Source: Euglena gracilis
Taxonomy: Eukaryota; Euglenida; Euglenophyceae; Euglenales
Assembly: GCA_039621445.1 (NCBI GenBank)
Contig: CP154955.1
Location: forward strand, 38,294,944-38,358,943
DNA: 64,000 nucleotides
Reading direction: 5' to 3'
The notes beneath the pieces were generated by a model. The model saw only the letters and a program-made list of their open reading frames with translations, did not search any database and was not told where the DNA came from. How positions within the stretch are numbered: position 1 is the stretch's first letter; each line of letters opens with the position of its first letter. The position numbers were made by a program, and so were the translations under genes. Shown here one piece after another: positions 31,813-44,275 of this stretch.

Positions 31813-32361
31813 TGAGGAAAGTACTTTGGGAAGTATTCAAAGTGCGTGGGTAGGGGCGACGTGCAACTTATGCTTGTCAACGCCAAAAACTTGACAATGC
31901 CAAATAGCCAAACAACAAATAATCCTCGATAATGTGATCAAAATGTTCGACTGATGATAATCCGATGATCCAGATAATGCGACCAAAAAGACCCACCTGA
32001 GATTAGAAGTGGGGGAACTAAGCATAACCATTTCCTACCGCGCTGCTTGCGCGCTTTTCTGGGTCATCTTCCCCAACGCTCATCCCCACCATGCGCGCCT
32101 GGCTCCCGCCGGGCGTTCACAACCGCTACCCAAGACATGGCGTATTCAACCCCCCAGGTCCATTACCCTTTGTACACACACTTCTACAACCCAAATTTTG
32201 GAGTTGCGTGGCTTTGCATCCCTCCCCACACCCATTGCCGCTTTTAGCGTGTAAAAACTGTCCCTTGCCTCCAAAAAATGGCACATGGACCCAAGCGGCG
32301 CCTTGGGTGTCTAAGGGAAGCATTGGGCAAAGGACAACCAAACTGATGCCGGAGGGGCGGC

Positions 32362-32670
32362 GTGTTTACGTTGGTTGTCACCACCTGCCGTTGGACGGCC
32401 ACGGGGCAGCTCATACTACTTGCCGTGGCTCGTCCTCAGGCGGGGAACTGCGCACATGGTCCGGCCAACCAGTGTCTCGTCCATTTGCGCAATTGCGCGC
32501 GCAGAACGATCCCCGCGGTATGCCTACAGCCCGTACGGGATCGTTCAAGACGCACACGGCAGGACCTCCCGCGTGTGAGCCCAGCATCTTACCGAATAAG
32601 CTACTCGAGCGATACTCGGCTTGGTACTACGCGCCGGCTACCAACCTCCGTAGGATCTCCCGTCTGCCGC
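32362..32670 (-). mobile_element. tRNA-derived SINE, partial (lacks box B)
   Basis: Equivalent of 2337-2640. Here the box-A-like sequence is present (CCGAATAAGCTA on the plus strand), but about 20 bp spanning box B (GGGTCTCGAACCCACGAC) have been lost. Confidence 0.7.
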
Positions 32671-33031
32671 ACACACTCCCCTCCCAAGAGCCTTACTACA
32701 CTAGCCCACTGCGTCACTATGGCCGTGGCCCCTGCAGCTCGGGTTATGCCTCACACGGCCCTAGTTGGCTGAGTGCTTCTCACGAGTACTGCGTCACCAG
32801 GCTGCCGACCCCTGCAGCTCGGGTTTGCTATTGCCGGCAGTTTACGTGTTGTCGACTTCCACGGGCTCTGCCGCCTTGGAGCGTCCGCCTTTGCATCGGC
32901 TTGAGACTTTGGAACGGTGTACGAGTTTCAGTCGCCCTAAACTCGGCGCGTCCGCCTCCGCCTTCCGGGCGCCGTGGGGTCAGGCTCTGATTTCCCGGTT
33001 CGTGTGGCATTAGACGGGTTCCCCTGCTACC

Positions 33032-33145
33032 ATGTTTACGTTGGTTGTCACCACCCGCCGTTGGACGGCCACGGGGCAGCTCAGACTACTTGCCGTGCAG
33101 GCTACCAACCTCCGTAGGATCCCCCGTCTGCCGCACACAGGCGTC
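33032..33145 (-). mobile_element. tRNA-derived SINE, internally deleted
   Basis: Equivalent of 2998-3330 but with more than 200 bp of the middle removed, including both promoter boxes. Only the two ends remain. Confidence 0.7.
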
Positions 33146-33189
33146 CGCCTTGCACTCCCCTTGAAAAAACCAAAAATGTGCTTTGCCGA

Positions 33190-34620
33190 CCATTCCAAAT
33201 ACAACCGTCACCGTTCACATGGGGGGATTTGTTCGACTCTGCACAAGTCAAACCCCGGGCTTAGTCTTCTCCCTCACCAGAAATCCACTCCGTTCCCTCA
33301 CAAGTGGTCGAGGGGATTCACCACCCGGGTTATTTCCCTTTCTACCGACCGCTCGGTACGGCCGGCATAAAGAAGGGTAAAAATATACCTCCGGTCCCAA
33401 CACCATTGTCAGAGACTTGGAGCCCAAGCGATTTAGAAATGCCCTGGCCCCCCTAATTTCAATGCGAAATCAGGCCTGACAAGGGCAAAGTGCGGAGCCA
33501 AGAGGTGCATCGTACTCCCTCGAGGAAAACCGAAATGGGAGGAAGGGACAGCGACGGCGAAGCACAAAGACTTTGTGAGCCCGACCCCCCCCCCCAAACA
33601 TATAAGAAAATTTATGTTCAAAAGCCCGGGGAGGAGAGGGGAGGGAGCCCCCCAGGGGGAAGACGCCACGTTACCACGTGGGAGCAGCATGGTCAGCCAA
33701 CTCCGCAGGGGCGGCACTGAACAGGAGCCCTATCCCAGCGCACCAAATCAATCCAAGCAACACCGAAGGCGAACAAGGTATGGCCTCACAAGGTCTTTGT
33801 GCTTCGCCCTCGGCGTCCCTTCCGCCAAAGGCAAGCAAAAACAAAGAGCAATCGCCAGCGATGAAAGACAGGTCCCATCTTGCCTTTGTGTTTCGCAAGC
33901 GAGGTCCCTCCGTCCCTGGTCACGGTTTATCACGGGATTGCTGGTTTCCCCCCGAGGGAGTACGAGACGACCTTGGGAGTCCGACCCCCCCACCCGTAAA
34001 AGAAACGTTGTGTTCAAAATCCCTCGGTCAGCAAATGGGGGCCAGGGGGGAGAAGGGGGGCACCCCCAGGGGCAAGAGGCCACCTCGCGAAGCTCCGGCG
34101 AGGTGCCTTAAGCGGGACCTCCTAACCCAGAATCCAAACGGCACCGCCAGCGAACAAGGCGTGGTATCACAAGGTGTTTGCGCTTCGCCCTTGGATCCCC
34201 TGGTATCACAAGGACTTTGCGCTTGTCCCTTCCTACGAGACAGCTGCCCTTCTTCCAAAAAAAAGATATGTAGGGAGAGGGTGGGCTTTAGAAGTTATCG
34301 GACGCGGAGTGGTGGAAGGAAAACTTGCTCCTTTTAGGCAGATTTGTGGACTGGCCGTGGGTCGGTCCAGACCCCCTTTGGTCGGAACCTGTTTTTGCCA
34401 AAGAGGAGGTGAGGCGTGGACGGTGAAACGAAGACCCGAAAACAATGTTTTGCTCCCGCATTGCTTAATGAAGAAAAGCAGAGCAGAAATGACAGTGCTA
34501 ATCAACAAACAAACATATTGGTGCAAAAAATGTAACAAGGCAGGGCAAAGATTTGTTGGCATTTTGGCGGAGAGCCTTCTCACCAGGCACCAACGTTCAG
34601 GTGTTGGCAACATTTCTAAC
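33190..34620 (+). pseudogene. Decayed plus-strand coding relic, copy B
   Basis: Copy B of the relic at 3380-4770. It includes an extra stretch near 33805-33850 (CTCGGCGTCCCTTCCGCC) absent from copy A, and different stop positions. Same Cys pair (CKKCNKAG) near 34520. Confidence 0.35.
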
Positions 34621-37509
34621 CCTTCTGGGTTGGGGGGGGGTCCGACCCCCCCCCCCCCAACCAGTCCTTCCCATATTTCCAGGGGCGCCAATTTCTCCCT
34701 GCGTGGTGCTGTGATAGGTGGGGGGCCTCGCCCAGTCCGACCCCCCACCAGGCCTTCCTGTGCAGCAGGGTTCTTCTTAAATAGCCCCAGGAAGGGGGAA
34801 GATGTGGGTGTAAAAGCCCATAGACACTCTGATGATTTGCACCCTTGTTTTTTTATCTGTGTTTCATGTACACGTTTACTATTTCTTTCCATTACTTTGT
34901 CTTTGTGTTTTCCTCGATTGTTTGCACCTTATTGTTCTGCTTTCCTGCATTCCCTCAAAATTTGACTGCAATTCCTCAAAATTTGACAATCTGGTGGGCT
35001 TTCCAGGCATTCACTTGTGGGGGCTGACTTGTGGGGGAAATCATTTCAATTATCTCAAAAAATACAAAGAATATCTTTTGAAAACAAATCAGTTACTACC
35101 TCCCGGGGGGGGTGGCCTTTTTTGGGATCCAGCTTGAGTAGTTGATCAAAATGCACAGCACAATATCAATTTAGCCCAAACCCCAACCATCCGAGATGGG
35201 GGTGTCAACATCCAGCTGCCCTTCAACTTGTCAACCAAAATGATAGATGAACCCCAAAACAACCCCAAAAACCTTATTTTCTATTCTTGTGATCTTTGAC
35301 CGGTTTTGACCCCTTGCAAAAATTTCAACTCAGCCCAAATTGCTTTGCAAAAATCCTGCCTGAGAGATTTGCCTGTGATGCAGCGGACGGGGTGAGGGGT
35401 TCGCAGCCTGGTTGCAAGCTGGAAAATATATGGTAAGTGGGCTGGACCCCCTCCCGGGTGGGATCCGGCCAAGGGATCCCCTTCACAAGAGTGGCCAATC
35501 ACGGTGTTGGTGCCTGTCTGCTTGCTTGCTTATGTACCCGCACTTGCACTTGCATCTGTTTGTGCGGAGGGGATCGCCTCCCACGCCACCCACACCGCCA
35601 ACGCAACACCAGTGATAAAAACAATGGATATCCCTCCATTGAGCAATAAATGGTTGGGGGCCCCAATGCATGTTGTATGATTGCTGCCCAATTGAGCAAG
35701 TCTTGGGTGGCTGATATCTGACCCATGTCTAATGCGAATTTTCTCACAATCGCAAGCCGAGTCAATGCCAATTTTCTTCTGTGGTTTGGGTGCAATGGCT
35801 TTTGCCACAAGTGGCAAGCACCCAAAAATCCATCTGGGGACATTTTTTTTGGAAAAAATGATGTGTGTGCGTGTGTGTGTGTGTGATGGGGATTGACTGT
35901 CTGCAGGAAACCTGCCCACCATCCAGAAGCCAGCTCCCCTCCTTGGGAAACCAAAGAATGACATGCACTGGTCGTTTCGGGTTGGTAAGAGGAATCTTCC
36001 CCCGGCGTTCATGGGAAATGCATGGCTCTGAAGGCTGAAGGTGGGATGTTGTCACGGCAGCAATCACTCACCCTTTTTCGAACCCATTCCTGACACATTG
36101 CAAGCTTCCTCTTTCTCTGAATTCGTCTTGGCCAAGGGGGCAAATAAATAACAGGGCCCAACTTTGGGATCGCCAACACCCATGGGTGACATGCCCAAAT
36201 GCAAAGCAGATCGGCCAAAAATTGGAATAGAATCTGTTGTTGTTGAAAGATGGTGAATAAAAAAAAATTGAAAATAATGGTGAATAACAAACAATCAACA
36301 ATAAAAATACAATAAAAAATGCAGAAAAATTTGCAACATTTGAAGAGTTTCGAGGGAAATTTTGAAGAAATGTGACAAATACAACAACGTGTATATAATT
36401 TTCTTTAAAAACAAAATAAAAAAATTTTCTTTGAAAACAAATCCAAAAACTCAAAAAAAAATAAAAATAAAATAAAAAATGCTTCATAACTGAAGAAAAT
36501 ATGCAAACAACAATGCACATGTACTGGGGGGAAAAACGAAAAATTATGGGATTATGGGGGTAAATAAATCACTGGCCAAAACTGCAAAACAACAACAATT
36601 TTACTCACACAAAGAAGATTCTGAAATCCTGATATCACGAACATCACATCCAAAAAGGATGGTGTGACCATGGATGCTAAAGAAATTACAAAACAAACAG
36701 TAAACCAGCATAAAATGTGCAAAACAAAACAAAACAACAGCATAATATCAGCACCCCACAATTCCCCCCTGGTTGGATTCAACCGCCCAACCTGTGGACT
36801 GTTGAGGCCAACGTACCATTTGGCTTGGCTTGTTGGGCCAACATAGCTCGGGCCACCAAGCCTGGGAGGGGGTTGAGAATTTCCCAGAATACAACGGAGT
36901 CACTTCTTCCTCCGGTGAACTTTGGTTAGTTTCGTTCGACACTCTGTCCCCCGCTGCAGATAAAATCCGGGTCACAACCGCACCCCAGCCAATCCCCCTT
37001 GTCCAACAGCCATTAATGTTCACCTCACAACAGGGTGGTGGTCGTCAAGCACCTCCAGACCATACCATTGCCTAGCGACCCCGGGGGGGGGGGGAGGGGG
37101 GTCACTTTCCACTCTGAAAAAAACCGGAGTCACTTTTCCCCAAAAAAACCAGTCAGTCACTTTCCCCCCCCCCCCCCCCCCCCCCCGGGGGATCGGCCAC
37201 CCTTCAGGAGGCAATGAACATTTGCCAAAAAGTCTCAAAAAAAATTTCCGGCGCCTTCGGCACCAGGGAAGCCACTTTTCCATTTTCGGGCCTACCCCAC
37301 CCCGGGGGGGGGGGGGGCTCTCGGCCAGAAAACCAGTCAGTCACTCTGAAAAAACCAGTCAGTCACCCCGGGGGGGGGGGGGACAGGTGTTAAGCAATGG
37401 TATGCTCCAGACAGTTGGTGTTTTGGTGGTGTTGTCGGGATGTGTTGGGATTTGTCGAGATTTGTCAGGACTTGTCGGGTTTTGAACACTGGAGGTGGGG
37501 TCCCAGCCA
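34621..37509. other. No supported gene (copy B of 4775-7600)
   Basis: Parallel to copy A: short, unconserved ORFs, AT-rich segment 36240-36560, a (GT)n stretch near 35865-35885, and long C and G runs at 37080-37380. Confidence 0.55.
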
Positions 37510-37510
37510 G

Positions 37511-37550
<40 letters not shown>

Positions 37551-37619
37551 ATAACAAAAAAAAAAAATCAAAATAAAAAAAAAATAAAAACCAAAAAAAA
37601 AAAAAAAAAAAAAAAAAAA
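37510..37619. repeat. A-rich insertion private to copy B
   Basis: About 110 bp of A-runs with scattered C, T and G, placed where copy A reads directly from CCCAGCCA to CATCTTTCGG (7605-7625). It may be an expanded A tract, a tail of a lost retroposed sequence, or a sequencing/assembly artefact. Confidence 0.7.
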
Positions 37620-40071
37620 CACCTTTCGGAAGGATCTGATCCGATGCAAATGACACGTGTCAAACAATGTGGTTGACACATTGTGTTTGACACACGACGT
37701 GTTGAACACATTGCGTGTTTAACTCAATGTGTTTTACATGAAACCTTGCCATCATTCTTTTTCTGGATTGTGGGACTCATTTCAAGCAGTTTCCGGCAGC
37801 AAGGCCTCCTTGCAGGGGCAGTATTGAATGCATTCCACCTTGCCGCCCACCTATCCAACGACTACGATGGGTGAGGAGGTCGTTAAAGAAAAGCGAATAC
37901 TCATCTCCAACCAGAGGGAGGTTGTTGGACATGACACGGGACGGGGGGGGGAGGAATTCACGACAATAGATAACACAAAAAAAATGAAAAATGAAATTTC
38001 TGCCACATGCCTTTTTCTTGTCAAAACACCATTTATGGAACTCTCTTCACATACAATTATCTCACCATCTCAAACAAACATCCCCTTCAGCGGCATCACG
38101 ACCCAACTGACTTACTGGAAAAAAAAACCAGGCTTCTTCCTTCAATTTTTTCTGCAACAAAGCCAAAAATATTGCTCTTACAGATTGTCTCCTGCCGTCG
38201 ATGTTGCCAACACTGAATCTCTGGCTGGGACAAAATTGAGAAGAAACAAACGAGACCTGGGAAATAGGAGACTTGAGATGGTAATGGTTGATTGTCGTGA
38301 GATTGCCCACATGCAACATTTTTCTTGTGCATTTCCATCCAGATAACGAATTCAAACAGCTGCCAATGCCAAGCTTGTTTTGATCTCCATTGTTGACCTT
38401 TTGACTTTTTTGACTGTCTGATTGACGACCATGGTGACTCCATTGTTGTTGGGCCATAAAAAGTTATGCTCACAAAAGCAAGCTTCTTTGAACCTATCAG
38501 CAAAGAAAACTGCTATGGGATCTCTCCTTTCAGAACAACCTGTGAAACCAAAAATGCATAAACAAGAAAAGCAAAAAAACACATGAAAATCATTAACAAC
38601 CAATCATAATATTCCTTTTGGGCAACTTCGTCCATCCTTCTGACCACAATTTTTTTGGCTGGTTTTGTGATGGTGGTCAGGCTATTGCTTGGGGTCCACT
38701 GGCCAGCCATTTTGCAAGATTTCGGAAAAAATGGACAGGGGACTTCCAGGGGGGGGGGGTCCAGGGGTCCCCCGACTGGAAAAAATTTTCCTCCGTCGCT
38801 GCGCGTTTTTAATGCACTTTTTTTGGCTGATTTTGTTTCAACAAATCCCAAAATCCCAAAATGGCCAAAATGAACATTGGCCAGTTTGGGGGGTCCAAAT
38901 TTCTTTTCTGCGCTGGTCACTGGAAAACGTTGGCTTCTGTCCCCCCCCCCCAGGGGGTCTGTTAGAATTTCCGCGAGCAAAATCTAGACTAGCTGAGTCC
39001 AGCCCCCCCCCCCAAGGGTGCTGCGAACCCTTAGGCAATAGACTGTTGAGGTGGTCCAAGGATGCTGGGATACCACTTTTTTTCGATGTCAAGCTGTTCT
39101 CGCCGGAAATGCGGGAAATGCTGGGGGTTCTTCCTATCTTTTCTTGGGTTCGTCGGGATTTCTGGGGATTTGTCGGAACCCGCACCGCCAGATTTGTTGG
39201 GATTTGTTAGGGAGGTGATTGGCGGCCGCTAAAATAGCTAATGATCGTTTCCGACCAGGGGGCAGGGTGGCCGTTAGACGGCGGGGGGGGGGACACCAGG
39301 TCGGCAGAAATTGGCCATATTTGTGGGGTTATATGGCCATTTTCGGCTGTGTTGGTCCTTTTTGGAGATTTTTGGCCATTTGTCACAACCTTGCACGCTC
39401 TGAAGCCGCTTTTAGACACTCACGTTAATTTTGGAACTGTAATGTTTTGGACCTTTTTTAGGATCAGTGGGCTTTTCTTCTCCCCATTTTTTTTTTGCCA
39501 TCTTCAGCAAGTTTATTGTGGCTTTTACCATTTTTTGGTCATTTTTGTTTTTTTCGTGGTGAAACAGCAAATTAATTCAGGCAATTATTCCCATCCTTGT
39601 TGCCAACATTGTATCCAAAGAAGGCCGCATCTGACCGTTGGACAAACTTAACAAGCAACTTTTGCCAAAATTGCTGATTTGGGCCACTTCTTTGGGCCTT
39701 TTGGGCCTTTTTTTGGGCCTTTTGGGCCGTTCCTTTTTTGCGCTTTCGGTGTTCCAGGTCCAATTTACGAGGCACATCTTCAACATCCATCTTGCCTGCA
39801 GGTTAGACCCGTTTTGGTGAGGAAGGCAAAAGACTGCTGGCTGGCTGGACCCTGCCCCTTCATGCACAGGAAGCTGGCACTTCAGCTCCAGAGGGGCTCG
39901 CGCCTTCTCTTGGAGCTTTTGAGAGCCACACATGGCCAAAATCAGCGCTGGGTCCGGGGGCGGCCCCTGGTTGGTGTCCGTGCTGCGCTTTGCAAAATGG
40001 CAGGTGCCTTTGGGGCTGGAAGAATCCAGGCTTTCCTGCCGAGGCCGGGAACACACTTGGGTTCCCCCCCT
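37620..40071. other. No supported gene (copy B of 7620-10070)
   Basis: ORFs in this stretch do not keep the same frame between the two copies and show no domains. G/C runs and TTTTGGCC-type motifs dominate. Confidence 0.5.
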
Positions 40072-40079
40072 CTCCCGAT

Positions 40080-40584
40080 CAGGGAATTTCTTAAGGACCC
40101 CCGGGGGGGGGGGGTCCAGCCTCCGGCTGGCAAAAAGGCTGCTGGCTGGATTTGAGCTGCTGGCTGGCCCCCCCCCCCCCGGGGGGGTGGGGGGGGAGGG
40201 GGGTCCGGGGCTGGAGCGGGCTGGGCTGGGCTGGGTCGAGGAAAAACAAATTTTTCTAACACATTTTGGCCATTTTCGACATTTTGATGGGTGGAGCTAG
40301 ATCAAGGCTGGGGGGCTGTGATGGAGGGGCTGCGATGAGGGGGAAAAATGCAGGGATAAGTGAGCTGGACAGCCCAGTTGGCTGGCCGGCCTGCGGCCGG
40401 CTGGGCCGGCCTTCGGCCGGCTGGCCCGGCGTCCGGCCGGGCTGGACCCGACTTTATTTCACTCGACCCCGGGGGGGGGGGGGCTCCCAGCCCAAATTTG
40501 GGCTGCTGTCTGGATTTGAGCTGCTGGCTGGCTGGACCCCCCCCCCCGGGGGGTAGGGTACCCTCCGGCTTAAGAAATTCCCTG
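40080..40584. mobile_element. hAT-like MITE 1 with 8-bp duplication CTCCCGAT
   Basis: Ends are a perfect 16-bp inverted repeat, CAGGGAATTTCTTAAG / CTTAAGAAATTCCCTG. The 8-bp CTCCCGAT occurs at 40072-40079 and 40585-40592. The equivalent site in copy A (10071-10078, CTCCCAAT) is empty. An 8-bp duplication with CAGGG ends is characteristic of hAT transposons. The interior has GGCTGCTGGCTGG-type repeats and C/G runs but no ORF for a transposase, so it is non-autonomous. Confidence 0.9.
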
Positions 40585-40740
40585 CTCCCGATGCTGTGCG
40601 GACGAATGATGGATAAGGGAGTTGGCAAAACTCTGAAACTGTCTCAACCAATGGTGGAACTTTGTGGCATACGCTCTTGCTCTTTCGGCAAACGCCCCGC
40701 CACCAAAGAAGACCGGAGGGGAGATCAGCCCCCCCCCCCC

Positions 40741-41198
40741 CCGGGAGCCAACGGGAGGCCGGGGGCACTGGCGGAGAGCGTGCTGCGTTTCAGTGAGCCG
40801 GCCGAAGAGGAGGTTGAGGGTGGATGGCACAGGGGGGGGGGGGCAGGGCAAGGGGGAGGGGCGGCGATGCCATTGGATATTGGCGGAGGGCTAGCCGGGA
40901 GGGGGCCGGACTGCTGCTCCCGAACCTCCACCGAGAGCTGCGGCGTCTGCATGTGGAAGCCATGCCTGGGGAGCTGGCGAACCCGGCGGTTCGCATCACC
41001 CCCCCATCCCTCTGGAACACAACATCCGCCTGGGCAGCCAAAGGCGGTGATCCTGCGCCTCTACGCCTTGCCTGCCCCCAGGGCATTGCTGAACCAGCTC
41101 AGAGGCTGGAAATTTTTGGCTGGCCGGCAAAAGGCTGCCCCCCCCCCCGCCCCATTAGAAATGGGGTGGACCTGGGTCAAACCATGCCGAATCCTGCC
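40741..41198. other. GC-rich stretch, no gene recognised
   Basis: Long plus-strand frames across this stretch are G/C-run driven. Similarity to copy A has ended. Nothing recognisable on either strand. Confidence 0.4.
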
Positions 41199-41489
41199 CC
41201 AAATATGAAATCCCCCCCGACGCAGAGCCCGACGACGTGTCATTCAGGAAATAGAGGAAAAAATTTTGGGGATACAACATTCTTTTCACCAGAAATGCTC
41301 CATGATGGATAAGAATTGCGCATTTCTGCGAAAGATAGGAGGTACACAACAAAAATCTGACATAAAACTGATATTTGGCCACAATTGAAGGCCGCCAAAC
41401 GTCATAGAGGTCACCCGAAAAAGTTTGACCCCCAAAATATAAGCCCCCCCCCAAATATAAAGCCGAGGGGGGCTTTATATTTGGAGGGG
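41199..41489. mobile_element. Inverted-repeat element of the CTTTATATTTGGGG family, copy 1
   Basis: Bounded by CCCCAAATATGAAATCCCCCC on the left and GGGGGGCTTTATATTTGG on the right. The internal core TGGCCACAATTGAAGGCCGCC is repeated in inverse orientation at 46750-46790 inside a related element, with further matches (GCTCCAT, GGAGGTACAC). Confidence 0.6.
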
Positions 41490-42575
41490 GTTTACAAAAA
41501 TTGAAACTGCAAGGATGTCAAAAAACTGCCATTTGCAAGAATTGCTCTTTGACCCAAAATTTGCCCTGGCCCATGTTTGACACATTCTTGCCCAATTGCT
41601 TTGGCACCTCTGAAAGCGAAAAATTCATTAGCGCCGCCCAACGGGCGGCTGGTAATGCATTAAAATGAGCCTGGAAACAGGTTGATGGCTGGCTGGACAC
41701 ACACCGAGAAGGGGTCCCAACTGGTCCCTGAAATGCTGGCTGATTTTTCTCGTGCAAAATTTGGTTGCCAATTTGGAGGCACGTGCGCAACAAAGTCCAC
41801 CCCCTGCCCCTGTTGGGCCGACCGCCACGGGAGCGGCCGTCCGGGCGACCGCCGCCTTCACTCACACGCGGTGAGGAGGGGAGGGGGATGGGGGTCGCCC
41901 GGCGGTCCCGAGGCTGCGAGTTGAGGATTGCATGGCGATGGTGCAATGCGCCTACCGGTGAACTCAACCCCCCCCCCAGGGGCTCAGCTCGGTGGTTGCA
42001 CAATTGCCTGGAAAATGTCCGCTGCCCCCCCCCCCCCCGCTAAGTTGGGGCATCTGGCTGGAGCAGATACGAGCTGGGGCAAGAAACCGTACATCCCCCA
42101 ACTTTAGAAACAAGAGATTTGAGAGGAAAGGGCGGGGCCCCAATGACCAGGCTGAGAGAAGGGTGGTGCTAATGATTTGACACCCCCCAGATTGGCGGGG
42201 AGATGTGTGCAAATTTGGCCCTAAAGTTTAGCCCTCTCCCAAAAATGTGATATGGACCACCCCTTTTAGCTGAAATTTGCACCAAATCTGCTTCCTTCCC
42301 CAAAATTGTTTCCCCCAGCCCTTTTACTTTAACCTTGACACAGAGGGGGGCAAAATTTATACATTTTTGAGGAAGCATCGAAATCATTCTCAGACAATGT
42401 GCGCGTTGATGGAGGATCTTTTCCTGGGCATCATGATCACAATTAAGCTTCCTAATTAGTTTGGAAGAATATGGAAATGCGAATTTCAAACAATCGTTGA
42501 TGAAACTGTGGGGGTTCATTTGTGTGTTACCTTTTTCGGAGGATATATATTCCATTACCGAGCGACACCCTAATA
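41490..42575. other. No supported gene
   Basis: Only short ORFs. A second C-run/AAATTTGG-rich stretch at 42180-42330 resembles the ends of neighbouring MITE-like elements, but boundaries could not be fixed. Confidence 0.4.
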
Positions 42576-42614
42576 CAAACCCTAACCCGAGGCACTTCCT
42601 CGGGTTAGGGTTTG
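42576..42614. repeat. Perfect hairpin containing telomere-type CCCTAA/TTAGGG units
   Basis: CAAACCCTAACCCGAGG (42576-42592), loop CACTT, then its exact inverse CCTCGGGTTAGGGTTTG. A 17-bp stem containing AAACCCTAACCC, the plant/algal telomere-like unit. Confidence 0.85.
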
Positions 42615-43131
42615 CTCAAAGAAGAAAGAAAAAAAGAAAAATAAGAAACAATTGTGAGTGGCAAAGATAATCAAACTGTGATTTCACTGAAACCATACCT
42701 CCCCCTTTTTGTATGATCACCAACCTGTTGTCAACAAGCAGGGGTGGACAAGGGGGTGGGGAGGCGTCTGAATCAATGTTTCTCGGTGTGTGGGTGCTGC
42801 ATCGATTGCTCCATCTTCGGAACACATTGGTGCTGGTTAACTGGACTCCATTCGTGGACAGAGACGCTCAGGCCCGGCCGAACCCCATCGCCAAGCTCCT
42901 GTCTCTCTGTGGAGACTTTCCAGCCATTCACCGGGTTTCTTGCAACAGGGCGGTGGCAGGGGTCCCGGGAGAACCAGTGCCCTGTTTGCCCCGAGACAGA
43001 CATTTTCAAAGGTCAAGAAAACGAAGTGCTCTGCTGGCAACTGGACTTCTTCGCATACCTCCCTCCCCCCTGGGCGCTTGGCACGGGCCATGATTGAAGG
43101 TAGCCAAGGGCCCAACCAAGTTTGCATGTAC

Positions 43132-43551
43132 CCTCCCCCCCCTATGTCCAACGACCAGTAACCTCTGTCCTCCGACCAAGGGGGGTGGTCGTTGGACATA
43201 GGGTGGTGACCAAAAAGGTGTCCTCTGACCGGGGGGGGGGGGGTGGTCGTTGGACAAGGGGTCAAAAAAATGTTGGCGGGTAATCGGGACCCCACCCCCC
43301 AAATAAGGTCAAATTTTCCCTTCCAGCGCTTTGCGCCGAAAATTTTGGGCAATTTTGACAAATTTTTGTCCAAAAAGTGCCAAAAATGGCATTTTGGCCA
43401 ATTTTTGACCGACTTGGGGCAAAAAAATTTTCGGCCCGGCGCTTCGCACCGGGACCAAAATTTTTGCCAAACCTCCAAAAAAGGTGTCCTCTGACCGGGG
43501 GGGGGTGGTCGTTGGACATAGGGGGGTCGTTGGACATAGGGGGGGGGGGGT
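43132..43551. mobile_element. Composite inverted-repeat element, ends CCTATGTCCAACGACC
   Basis: CCCCCCTATGTCCAACGACC at the left and GGTCGTTGGACATAGGGG at the right are inverse repeats. GGTCGTTGGACA also occurs internally at 43187, 43246 and 43525, so the segment may be several nested copies. The internal sequence is TTTGGCC/AAATTTTT-rich, non-coding. Confidence 0.65.
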
Positions 43552-43724
43552 GGGTAAGGATGAGGCTTGGCCCAGGGGGCGGGTGGGCACGGCATGGGGA
43601 GGGAGGCGAGATATCAATAACAGAATCGTTACCGAGTGTCCAAGAAACTGTGACATTTAGGCTGTTTAAGAATTCTTTCTGGCCAACAAAATTGTTGTTG
43701 TCAGAATGTGCAGGTTACAGAAAG

Positions 43725-43880
43725 ATAGGTGCCGTGGCCCAACCAACAGTATTTGGGTCAGGCACTGGTTGTGCTGCGGCCAGCTGCGACTGGCTGTGGC
43801 CCAACCAAAAAAATTTTTGGTAGGACCGCGGCCGTCCGCAACCCTAAAAAAATTTTGTTGGACCGAGGTCCAACCTGCTG
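43725..43880. repeat. Palindromic GTGGCCCAACCAAA repeat cluster 1
   Basis: Two or more degenerate units of the form (GG)CCCAACCAA…GCGGCC(A/G)GC…TGTGGCCCAACCAAA. The same unit recurs at 52215-52392 and 52915-53115. Confidence 0.6.
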
Positions 43881-43986
43881 TGACCGCCTCAGCAGTGCTT
43901 CATTCTGTTTCAGCCTTTGTTGTCTATGGGTGTGGAAAATTTTTCTAAATAAATTTAAAAAGAAAGAAAAATATAATAATAAAACT

Positions 43987-44275
<289 letters not shown>

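Larger units (their letters stand above)
29993..40740. repeat. Long direct repeat, copy B
   Basis: Second copy of the >10-kb direct repeat. Homology to copy A begins at least at 29993, limited only by the window edge of copy A. It may extend left into 29637-29992 and, across the LTR-element insertion, into 14610-15504. It ends at about 40740 in a C-run followed by unrelated sequence. Differences from copy A include a hAT-like MITE (40080-40584), an A-rich tract (37510-37619) and SINE deletions. Confidence 0.9.

Noticed and set aside
1-40740. Certain call of 10-kb LTRs
   Set aside because: No primer site, polypurine tract or target duplication can be seen at their ends, and the left edge is outside the window.
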